DNA of 64,000 nt, from assembly GCF_042646165.1 (NCBI RefSeq), contig NZ_JBHRTC010000023.1. One strand, written 5' to 3'. Below are positions 17,404-24,983 of the stretch, in pieces; within the stretch, counting starts at the first letter, position 1; every line of letters begins with the position of its first letter. The stretch comes from Microbaculum marinum (GTDB lineage Bacteria; Pseudomonadota; Alphaproteobacteria; Rhizobiales; Tepidamorphaceae). Under the pieces are notes generated by a model. It did no database searches. It worked only from the letters and a program-made list of their open reading frames with translations, and was not told where the DNA came from. The position numbers were made by a program, and so were the translations under genes.

Positions 17404-18543
17404 CTAATGTCCGCTCATGAACCGGCCTGGGTCGAACAGATCGATCGGGCGCGATGTGATGCCGTCGGCGATCAGTTCGCCGAGCAGCCGGCCCATCAGC
17501 GGCCCCAGAGTGAAGCCGCCGCGCGCGCAGGCCCCGCAGTAGACGTTCGGCTGGCCGGGAAGCCGTCCGAGGTACGGCAGGGAATCCGGCGTCACGCCCT
17601 CGTAGCCTGCCCAGCTTCGGACGACGTTGAGCCGGGCTAGTCCGGGGATCACGCGCTGCGCAAGGCGGAGGTTGTGGACGAGCTGGTCGTAGTCGATTTC
17701 CTTGCGGCTGTCTGAAAGCGTGCCGATGCCCTGCCAGCCGCCGCCGATCAGGCAGCTCATGTTGGCGACCTGCTTCAGGGTGAGAATTCCGCGGGCGTGG
17801 GTCACGATCTTCGGAATGGTGGTCGGCGCCCGCTCGGTGACCGACACCATGTTCACGTCGAGGGTGACGGGCAGGATGGCGCCGACCATCATTGCGAGTT
17901 GGCCCGACCATGCCCCGGCGGTGATCGCCACGGCGTCTGCCTCGAAGGCGCCTGCGGACGTCTCCACGCGAGGCCTGCTGCCCGCGGACAGGGACACGAC
18001 GTCGCCGTGCTCGACGACGGTGACTCCGCCATCCTCGACCGCTCGCCGCAAGGCGGGGCCGAGCAGGGTCGGACTGGCGTAGCCGTCGTCCGGAGAATAT
18101 GTCGCGGCGACCACGCAGTCCCCAAGCCAAGGCGCCTCGCGACGGATATCGTCGCCACAGAGATGGCTGACCGTCAGGCCGCGTGCTTCCTGCTCCGCCG
18201 CCACGGTTTTCAGTCGCTGGGCCTCGTCCTCGGTAGTGGCGACCTTGTAGCCGCCGTTGCGCCGGACATCGAGATTGCATCCCAGGCGCGCCTCCAGGCC
18301 GAGCCAGAGCTCCCAGGCCCACAGCGTGTAGGGGACGAGCGCGGGCAGCTTGTTCTGCACGCCGAGAGAGCCGGCATTAACGGAGGAAGCCTCGCGCCAG
18401 ACGCCGCCACGGTCGATCAGGATTACTTCCGCCCCTCTGTCGGCGAGGGTGAGAGCCGTAAACAAGCCGAATGTGCCGCCTCCGATCACGAGCACGTCGG
18501 CGTTCCCGCTGGCAGTGGCTGACATCGATCGCTGCCCCGTCAT
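17404..18543 (-). CDS. FAD-dependent D-amino-acid-oxidase-like subunit
   Basis: A 379-residue member of the glycine oxidase/D-amino acid oxidase (DAO) family. The FAD motif VIGGGTFGLFTALTLADRGA is near residue 20 and the C-terminal FAD-binding element near residues 320-355 (GYEGVTPDSLPYLG, then CARGGFTLGP). It overlaps the upstream gntR gene by four bases. A start six codons inside (MSATASGN) is possible. In a three-subunit dehydrogenase it would be the substrate-oxidising subunit. With the DapA-like deaminase and ALDH nearby I infer cis-4-hydroxy-D-proline or an N-methylated relative as substrate. Confidence 0.85.
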   Translation of the reverse strand: MTGQRSMSATASGNADVLVIGGGTFGLFTALTLADRGAEVILIDRGGVWREASSVNAGSLGVQNKLPALVPYTLWAWELWLGLEARLGCNLDVRRNGGYKVATTEDEAQRLKTVAAEQEARGLTVSHLCGDDIRREAPWLGDCVVAATYSPDDGYASPTLLGPALRRAVEDGGVTVVEHGDVVSLSAGSRPRVETSAGAFEADAVAITAGAWSGQLAMMVGAILPVTLDVNMVSVTERAPTTIPKIVTHARGILTLKQVANMSCLIGGGWQGIGTLSDSRKEIDYDQLVHNLRLAQRVIPGLARLNVVRSWAGYEGVTPDSLPYLGRLPGQPNVYCGACARGGFTLGPLMGRLLGELIADGITSRPIDLFDPGRFMSGH

Positions 18544-19256
18544 CGCACCTTGCTGACGGGCCGTCGCCGGGGCTGCTGAACGACCTGCTCAAGATACTGC
18601 CGGAGGGCGCCTTCGGAAAAATCGAGGTCGGTCACGATGGCCGCCCGCAATGCCTGCGGATCGCGCTTGCGTACCTGGTCGATGATGTTCTCATGGCTCT
18701 GATGGCCGGTCCTGTCGCGCTGGAGGATCGGATACATATGATGAAGGGTGGGTCCGATCCGGAGCCAGAGGCTCTCCACGATCCTCAGGTGGACGGGAAG
18801 ATCGGCTCTCTCGTAGATGCGAAAGTGAAACAGGGAGTTGCAGCGCAACACTTCCCTGTAATCCTCCTGCGCCATGGCGGCGAGAAACTCGTTCTGCGTG
18901 GTGGCAAGGAACTCGGTGTCCTCCGCGGTGAGGTGACGGGCCGCGGCCTCGGCCAAGTCCCCCTCCAGAAACCGCCGGATCGCGAAGATCTCCTGGATCT
19001 CCGCTTCCGCCAGCTCGGGGACGAAAATCGCGTTCTTCTCGTTCGTCTGCAATACGCCGTCGGCGATGAGCCTTAGCACGGACTCCCGTACCGGCGTGAC
19101 GCTGACCCCGATCTCTTCCGCCAGTCGCCGGATGTTGATCCGCTCGCGCGGTGCGAATGCCCCGGACAGCAGGGCATTGCTCAGCTGGCGGTAGACCTGC
19201 TCGGCAAGCGAGTCCCCCCGGGTCGGCGTTTCGTATCCCTGATGTCTCACAGCCAT
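18540..19256 (-). CDS. GntR-family regulator (FadR/FCD branch)
   Basis: A 238-residue repressor. The N-terminal winged helix includes LAEQVYRQLSNALLSGAF and the recognition segment SVTPVRESVLRL. The C-terminal all-helical FCD domain carries Asp/His residues (FHFRIYE, then HENIID) of the metal- or ligand-binding pocket. It is the first gene of the leftward operon and faces the divergent DapA-like gene. A palindrome in the shared promoter region (19286-19303) is the probable operator, so it likely controls both arms in response to the imported amino-acid-like substrate. Confidence 0.9.
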   Translation of the reverse strand: MAVRHQGYETPTRGDSLAEQVYRQLSNALLSGAFAPRERINIRRLAEEIGVSVTPVRESVLRLIADGVLQTNEKNAIFVPELAEAEIQEIFAIRRFLEGDLAEAAARHLTAEDTEFLATTQNEFLAAMAQEDYREVLRCNSLFHFRIYERADLPVHLRIVESLWLRIGPTLHHMYPILQRDRTGHQSHENIIDQVRKRDPQALRAAIVTDLDFSEGALRQYLEQVVQQPRRRPVSKVR

Positions 19257-19277
19257 CGACCTTTCTTGAGGCGCCCC

Positions 19278-19307
19278 TTGACAGCTATTTGAAATTGCAA
19301 ATACGAT
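19278..19307 (+). promoter_or_regulatory. promoter with GntR-type operator palindrome
   Basis: TTGACA at 19278-19283 and TACGAT at 19302-19307 are separated by 18 bases and read towards the DapA-like gene. The palindrome TATTTG-N6-CAAATA (19286-19303) fills the spacer. It lies in the only gap between the divergent gntR and dapA-like operons, where a FadR-type repressor would be expected to bind. Confidence 0.6.
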
Positions 19308-19350
19308 ATATCAAATTGTGGCAAAGTCAAGTGGAAGGACCTGCAGGTTT

Positions 19351-20268
19351 ATGCCGTCAGTGAATTGGAATGGGGTGTTTTCGGCGGTGGCTACGCCGTT
19401 TGCGGCCGACGGATCTGTGGATTGGCCCCGGTTCGAGGCCTTGCTGGATCTGCTGATCTCGGAAGGCGTCACAGGCGTCATCGTTGCCGGCAGCACCGGA
19501 GAGTACTACTCGCAGGTCGAGAGCGAGCGGATCGAGCTGTTCCAGCGGGCTTACAAGCACGTTGCCGGCCGGGTCACCGTGATCGCCGGCACCTCGGCGA
19601 TCGAACATGCGAACACCATCGCGTTGACTGGCGCTGCGAGGAAAATCGGGTTCGACGGATGCATGATCCTGCCTCCGGTCTACTGCCTCCCGACGCCGCA
19701 GGAAATTGAGGCCTACTTCCAGGAGGTGGCCGACATCGGCCTGCCGGTGATGATCTACAACAATCCGGCCCGGGTGGGTCTCGGGCTCACTCCGGGGTTG
19801 ACTGCAAAGCTCGCCGAGATACCCAACGTCGTCGCCTACAAGGAAAGCGGTCGGGATCTCTACGCGATTTCCGAGACCTATTACGCGACGCGCGGCAAGC
19901 TCCTCCACTTCGCGGGGCTGGAACCCTATGGGGCGGCCCTGCTGTCGCGCGGTGCCGCAGGTATCGTTTCGACGATCTCCAACGTCTGCGCCGCACAGGT
20001 GGTCGCCTACTACAATGCCTTCAGGAGCGGCGACGCGGCTGCTCTCGCCGGCAACCAGCAGGTGATCGACCAACTCTACCACCTGCTCAGCCGAGCCGGT
20101 CTCTCCAACTTTGCGTTCGTCAAGAGCGCCATGGCGGCGCTGGGCCGGCCCGGCGGCGTAACCCGCGCGCCGCACCGCATGGCGGGGGAGGCTCAGGTGG
20201 CCGAACTGAAGGATGCGATCGCGAAGATTTACCGGGACGCCGGCGTCCCTCTCGAAAACCAAAAATAA
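19351..20268 (+). CDS. DapA-family lyase, candidate pyrroline-4-hydroxy-2-carboxylate deaminase
   Basis: A 305-residue class I aldolase of the dihydrodipicolinate synthase/N-acetylneuraminate lyase family. The Schiff-base lysine is Lys164 in VAYKESG, the catalytic tyrosine is in MIYNNPARVG, and the GSTGE motif near residue 47 binds the substrate carboxylate. ATG 19351 is preferred; an in-frame GTG at 19318 sits inside the promoter. The D-amino-acid dehydrogenase genes across the promoter suggest the deaminase that opens pyrroline-4-hydroxy-2-carboxylate to 2-oxoglutarate semialdehyde. Other members cleave sugar acids, so this rests on context. Confidence 0.85.
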   Translation: MPSVNWNGVFSAVATPFAADGSVDWPRFEALLDLLISEGVTGVIVAGSTGEYYSQVESERIELFQRAYKHVAGRVTVIAGTSAIEHANTIALTGAARKIGFDGCMILPPVYCLPTPQEIEAYFQEVADIGLPVMIYNNPARVGLGLTPGLTAKLAEIPNVVAYKESGRDLYAISETYYATRGKLLHFAGLEPYGAALLSRGAAGIVSTISNVCAAQVVAYYNAFRSGDAAALAGNQQVIDQLYHLLSRAGLSNFAFVKSAMAALGRPGGVTRAPHRMAGEAQVAELKDAIAKIYRDAGVPLENQK

Positions 20269-20302
20269 GAAATCGATACGTCTCTAGAGAAGGAGAACTC
20301 CA

Positions 20303-21142
20303 ATGAACACAACTTTTGCAACAAAATCGTTGCTCTTCACCCTTGCCCTTCTTGCCCCGCAATTGGCACAGGCGGATCCGGTCTGGGATCGGATCGAAAG
20401 CTCCGGGGAAATCGTTTGCGGCGCGATCCCGAACGACAAGATCGGGTCCTGGACGGATCCCGACAGCGGCGAGTGGCTCGGGTACGAGATCGAGCTTTGC
20501 AAGAATATTGCGGCCGGCCTCTCCGAGACAATGGGCAAGGAGATCAAGCCGACCTACAGGGAAACGAGCTGGAAGACGATCGTCCTCGATCTGCAGTCCG
20601 AGAAGATCGACTTGTGGCCCGGCATGAGTGCCACCGAACAGCGCAAGCAGGCGCTGTCGATGATCGGACCGATCTACAATCTCGCCTTCTGCGGCGTCGA
20701 GCGCCGCGGTTACGAAGCGGGCGACACCTGGGACGCCCTGAATGATCCGGATGTCCGCATCGCGACCGTGACCGGCACGAGCATCGAGGACCTGTTCAAG
20801 AAGATGGCGCCCGAGGCGACGCATCTGTCGCTGAGCGAATATGCCGAGGTGATCCTGGCGACCCAGTCAGGACGGGCCGACGTGATGGGCGCAGACATCC
20901 TGCGCTGCCTCACGGTCGTCAACACAGCTCCGGATGCATTCGGCGACATCGTCATCCCCAAGCCGATGCATGCGGCGGGGTCGTCGGCGGGCGTGATCAA
21001 ATCGGCAGACAAGCTGACGGCATGGCTCGAGGACTGGGCGAAGCAGGCCAAGGAGTCGGGAAAGGTCACCGAGATCTTCCTCACGACTTTTGAGGCTGCC
21101 GGCCTCGACGCCGACAAGCTGCCCGACGACATCGAGTTCTGA
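20303..21142 (+). CDS. amino-acid ABC transporter substrate-binding protein
   Basis: A 279-residue periplasmic protein of the polar amino-acid (family 3) kind. A signal peptide of about 24 residues ends near AQAD. The body has the usual two-lobe features: [11 protein letters not shown] in lobe 1 and a hinge near [11 protein letters not shown] strong AAGGAG ribosome site precedes the ATG. It is followed by a hairpin and then the permease and ATPase genes. It should bind the amino-acid-like substrate (possibly N-methylated hydroxyproline) for import. Confidence 0.9.
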   Translation: MNTTFATKSLLFTLALLAPQLAQADPVWDRIESSGEIVCGAIPNDKIGSWTDPDSGEWLGYEIELCKNIAAGLSETMGKEIKPTYRETSWKTIVLDLQSEKIDLWPGMSATEQRKQALSMIGPIYNLAFCGVERRGYEAGDTWDALNDPDVRIATVTGTSIEDLFKKMAPEATHLSLSEYAEVILATQSGRADVMGADILRCLTVVNTAPDAFGDIVIPKPMHAAGSSAGVIKSADKLTAWLEDWAKQAKESGKVTEIFLTTFEAAGLDADKLPDDIEF

Positions 21143-21158
21143 AGCCTGTCCAGTAAAC

Positions 21159-21181
21159 GGGGCGGCCTTGCTGGCCGCCCC
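21159..21181 (+). terminator. intra-operon hairpin after binding-protein gene
   Basis: Perfect 9-base arms GGGGCGGCC (21159-21167) and GGCCGCCCC (21173-21181) with a 5-base loop and no T-run. The position just after the binding-protein stop suggests mRNA protection or partial termination that lets the binding protein outnumber the membrane subunits. Confidence 0.55.
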
Positions 21182-21219
21182 GGCCGCGCAACCATTTCTC
21201 TGGCAACGGAAGGGCCGTC

Positions 21220-21888
21220 ATGAACTACGCGTTCGACTGGTCAGTCGTCCTTCGACCGGAAGCCTGGTTGAACGCGATTGGCGTGACGCTTGCCTACGGC
21301 ATCGCCACTACCTTGGCCGGCCTCGTCATCGGGCTGCTCCTGGGCCTAATTCTTATCAGCGGATTTCGGGCGGGCCGCTGGGCGGTGAACGTCTTCATCG
21401 GCATTTTCCGGTGTACGCCGGCCCTGATCCAGATCGTCTGGTTCTACTACGCCTTCCCCATGGTGCTGTCGGTCAACATGCCGGCATGGCTGGCGGCTGG
21501 CTGCGGACTGACCTTCTACATGGCGGCTTTCTCGGCGGAAATTTTCCGCGGCGGCATCGAGAGCATCGAACGCGGCCAGTGGTATGCCAGCCGGTCGCTG
21601 TGCCTGCCTTACTGGAAGACGATGTACTACGTCATCCTGCCGCAGACGTTCCGCCGCATGACGGCGCCGATCGTGAACCAGTCGATCATCCAGTTCAAGA
21701 ACACCTCGCTGCTGTCCGTCGTCTCGGTGCACGACATCATGTACACGGCCAACGGCATTACGGCGGCAACTTACCGCCCGCTCGAAGTTTTCACCTTCGC
21801 CGCGCTTCTCTACATCGTGCTGATCTGGCCCCTCGCGACAATTGCGGTCCGCTTCGAGCGCGCCATGAACCAGAAGAACACGATATGA
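21220..21888 (+). CDS. amino-acid ABC transporter permease
   Basis: A 222-residue inner-membrane protein with about five transmembrane helices and the HisMQ-type signature. The cytoplasmic coupling loop lies around residues 125-160 ([24 protein letters not shown]). It is the only permease gene in the operon, so it probably works as a homodimer. Its stop overlaps the ATPase start by four bases. Confidence 0.9.
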   Translation: MNYAFDWSVVLRPEAWLNAIGVTLAYGIATTLAGLVIGLLLGLILISGFRAGRWAVNVFIGIFRCTPALIQIVWFYYAFPMVLSVNMPAWLAAGCGLTFYMAAFSAEIFRGGIESIERGQWYASRSLCLPYWKTMYYVILPQTFRRMTAPIVNQSIIQFKNTSLLSVVSVHDIMYTANGITAATYRPLEVFTFAALLYIVLIWPLATIAVRFERAMNQKNTI

Positions 21889-22655
21889 CGACACCCTACG
21901 TACAGGTCCAAGGTCTGGCGAAGACCTATGGGAACGTCAGGGCCGTCGACGGGGTCGACCTGTCCCTCGACGAAGGCCGGACCGCGGCAATCATCGGATC
22001 GAGCGGCTGTGGCAAGTCGACATTCCTGCGCTGCCTCAACCTGCTCGAGAGCCCCACGTCGGGAACCATGCGGATCGGCTCGCACACGCTTCGCTACGAG
22101 GGCGACGAACTGGTGGACGGCAAGTCCGACTCGCTCCTGTACCGCAAGCAGATGGCGATGGTGTTCCAGAGCTTCGAGCTCTTTCCCCACATGACCGCCC
22201 TGCGGAACGTCTCGCTGGCGCCCATCGTGGTCAACGGCACGGAAAGGCAGCGGGCCGAGGCCGAGGCCATCGCGCTGCTCGATATGATGGGCCTCAAGGA
22301 CAAGGCCGACCAGCGGCCGGGGCAGCTTTCCGGCGGCCAGGCGCAGCGCGTGGCAATCGCCCGCGCGCTTGCCATGAACCCGCGCGTGCTCCTCTTCGAC
22401 GAAGCCACCTCCGCCCTCGATCCGGAACTCGTCGGAGAGGTACTGGAGGTGATGAAGGGGTTGGCCCGGGAGGGGCGCACCATGCTGGTCGTGACCCACG
22501 AACTGGCCTTTGCCCGCGAGGCTGCAGACGAAGTCTTCTTCTTCGACCAGGGACGCGTGGCGGAATCCGGGCCTCCCGAGGAACTGTTCACCAATCCGAA
22601 GACCGAGCGGCTCGCCGCCTTCCTGCAGCGCTACCAGCACTCGGCGCCGCGCTGA
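21885..22655 (+). CDS. amino-acid ABC transporter ATP-binding protein
   Basis: A 256-residue ABC ATPase of the GlnQ/HisP kind. It has Walker [10 protein letters not shown], the signature [16 protein letters not shown], Walker [15 protein letters not shown] and the switch His in VVTHE. It starts at the ATG overlapping the permease stop. It completes an importer with the binding protein and single permease upstream. Confidence 0.95.
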   Translation: MTTPYVQVQGLAKTYGNVRAVDGVDLSLDEGRTAAIIGSSGCGKSTFLRCLNLLESPTSGTMRIGSHTLRYEGDELVDGKSDSLLYRKQMAMVFQSFELFPHMTALRNVSLAPIVVNGTERQRAEAEAIALLDMMGLKDKADQRPGQLSGGQAQRVAIARALAMNPRVLLFDEATSALDPELVGEVLEVMKGLAREGRTMLVVTHELAFAREAADEVFFFDQGRVAESGPPEELFTNPKTERLAAFLQRYQHSAPR

Positions 22656-22705
22656 TTGATCCCTGTATCGCCAGGCCCCCGGCTTAACTGGAGGAGACAT
22701 TCCCG

Positions 22706-24745
22706 ATGACCGGCTACGAAGCGCTTCTGCGGCCCCTTCGCCTGCGGCAGTTGACGCTGCGCAACCGCATCGTGAGTACGGCTCACGCGCCAGGCTATGG
22801 CGTGGAATCATTGCCGAAGGAGCGCTACCGCCGCTATCACGAGGAAAAGGCGAAAGGCGGCATCGCGCTGACGATGATCGGCGGCTCCACGGCAGTCTCT
22901 CCGGATGCGGTCGCGCCGTTCGGCCAGCTCACGCTCGCTGAAGACCGTGCGATCCCCTACATCAGGGAACTCGTCGACGCTGTGCACAGCCACGGTGCGG
23001 CCTGCTTCTGCCAGATCTCTCATCCGGGCAGGCGCGGCCGGTGGGATGCCGGCTCCTGGCTGCCCGCTGTTGGTCCCTCGCGGGTGCGCGAACCTCAGCA
23101 TCGGGCCTTCCCGAAGGAGATGGAGGACTGGGACTTCGAGCGAATCCTCGCCGACTATGAGGCCGCCGGCCGCCGGTGCCGTGAAGCGGGACTGGACGGA
23201 GCCGAACTGTTGTTCGCCGGCGGACACCTGCTGCTCCAGTTTCTCTCGCCGGCCGTCAATCTGCGTACCGACGAATACGGCGGCAGCCTCGAGAACCGGC
23301 TGCGCTTCGCGCTCGAGGTTATCGGCGTCGTGCGGCGCGGCATGGGCGATTCGCCGGTGCTGGGCATCCGTATCACCGCCGACGAATTCCTCGCCGAAGG
23401 GCTCCATCAGGACGAGTGCATCGAGATTGCGAGGGTTGTCGCGGCAACCGGCGCGGTAGACTACCTGAGCGTGATGGCAAGCCAGCCCTACGACTGGCGC
23501 TCGTCGACCTACTCGATGCCGAGCATGGCCTTCCCGCTTGCCCCGTACCTGTCCATGGCCGCGGCCATCAGGGCGGCCGTCGCCGTTCCCGTGCTGCATG
23601 CCGGCCGTATCCTCGACCTTGCCACTGCCGCGCGGGCCGTCGAGGAGGGCATGATAGACCTTGTTGCGATGACGCGTGCGCAGATCGCCGATCCGCACAT
23701 GGTGCGCAAGCTGATCGAGCGGCGCGAGAACGACATCCGCCCCTGCGTCGGCGCCAACTACTGCATCAACCGCATCTACACGGGCGGCGAGGCGCTCTGC
23801 CTCCAGAATGCGGCGACCGGCCGCGAGGCGACGATGCCGCACGTGATCCCGCCGGCGGACGTCAAGAAGAGCATCGTGGTGGTGGGCGGCGGGCCGGCCG
23901 GCCTGGAGGCGGCGCGCGTCTGCGCGGAGCGCGGTCACAAGGTTACCCTGATCGAGGCGGAGCCCCAGGTTGGCGGCCAGATCAATATCGCGACGAAGCT
24001 CGGTTGGCGGGAGGCCCTGCTGACCATCCCGCAGTGGCTCGAGGGACAGTGCCGGAAACTCGACGTCGATATGTGGCTCGGCTACAGCGCGGACGTTGCG
24101 ATGGTCGAGCGGTTCGAGCCGGACGTTGTGGTCGTCGCGACGGGCGGTTATCCCAATGTCGGCGAGATCGAGGGTGCAGAGCATGTGCTGAGCACCTGGG
24201 ATATTCTGGGCGGCCACATCAAGCCGGGCGAGCGCGTGCTGATGTTTGACGACCAGGGCTCTGACTCCGGCATGTCCTGCGCCGACTACCTGTCCCAGCA
24301 GGGTATAGCGCTGGAGGTCGTCACCCCCGAACGCCATCTCGGCGTCGAGACCGGCGTGACGACGTTCCCCACCTATCTGGAGCATCTCTACGAGCGGCGG
24401 ACGATCATTTCGCCCGATCTGCGCCTGCGCCGGGTCGAGCAGCGGGGAAATCGTCTGATTGCGGTGCTGCGAAACGAGTACACGCTCAAGGAGGAGACCA
24501 GGGAGGTGGACCAGGTCGTCAGCGATCACGGAACGCTTCCCGACGAAGACCTCTATCTGTCCCTGAAGCCGCGGTCGCGCAATTGCGGTGCCGTGGACTA
24601 CCACGCGCTGGTCGGCGGCAGGCCGCAGCAAGTCGCCAGCAACGCCGAAGGCCGATACATGCTGTTCAGGGTGGGCGACGCGATCGCAAGCCGCAACATT
24701 CATGCCGCGCTGTATGACAGTCTGCGGCTCTGCAAGGATCTGTAG
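22706..24745 (+). CDS. NADH:flavin oxidoreductase, candidate N-methylproline-type demethylase
   Basis: A 679-residue relative of trimethylamine dehydrogenase and 2,4-dienoyl-CoA reductase. Residues about 5-340 form an OYE-like FMN barrel (LRNRIVSTAHAPG at the start). An iron-sulfur segment follows, then a FAD/NAD domain with VVVGGGPAGLEAARVCAE near residue 395. Of the four canonical [4Fe-4S] cysteines three are present (Cys347, Cys353, Cys365) while the second is Ala350. Length and layout resemble the stachydrine-pathway N-methylproline demethylase (StcD type). Coming after an amino-acid importer, it probably removes an N-methyl group before the D-hydroxyproline enzymes act. The substrate is inferred. 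Confidence 0.8.
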   Translation: MTGYEALLRPLRLRQLTLRNRIVSTAHAPGYGVESLPKERYRRYHEEKAKGGIALTMIGGSTAVSPDAVAPFGQLTLAEDRAIPYIRELVDAVHSHGAACFCQISHPGRRGRWDAGSWLPAVGPSRVREPQHRAFPKEMEDWDFERILADYEAAGRRCREAGLDGAELLFAGGHLLLQFLSPAVNLRTDEYGGSLENRLRFALEVIGVVRRGMGDSPVLGIRITADEFLAEGLHQDECIEIARVVAATGAVDYLSVMASQPYDWRSSTYSMPSMAFPLAPYLSMAAAIRAAVAVPVLHAGRILDLATAARAVEEGMIDLVAMTRAQIADPHMVRKLIERRENDIRPCVGANYCINRIYTGGEALCLQNAATGREATMPHVIPPADVKKSIVVVGGGPAGLEAARVCAERGHKVTLIEAEPQVGGQINIATKLGWREALLTIPQWLEGQCRKLDVDMWLGYSADVAMVERFEPDVVVVATGGYPNVGEIEGAEHVLSTWDILGGHIKPGERVLMFDDQGSDSGMSCADYLSQQGIALEVVTPERHLGVETGVTTFPTYLEHLYERRTIISPDLRLRRVEQRGNRLIAVLRNEYTLKEETREVDQVVSDHGTLPDEDLYLSLKPRSRNCGAVDYHALVGGRPQQVASNAEGRYMLFRVGDAIASRNIHAALYDSLRLCKDL

Positions 24746-24983
24746 CTGCGAGCTTTCTGGTCGTCCATTCGGACCGGACCGAGGAGACCGGAGTTACCAG
24801 ACTTCAGCGTCTCACGGAGGGTCCCAATGAAGATGCATAGAATGCCCGTCTGACGCCGCTGCGTATAGAGGAGCCCCGTCGAGTTCGAAGGCGAGTATAT
24901 TAGCCCTACTGCGTCTCCGAATAACCGGCAGCAGGCCACTCACCCGAGTTCACACACTTGTGGGATACGCGAGGAACGTTGGG

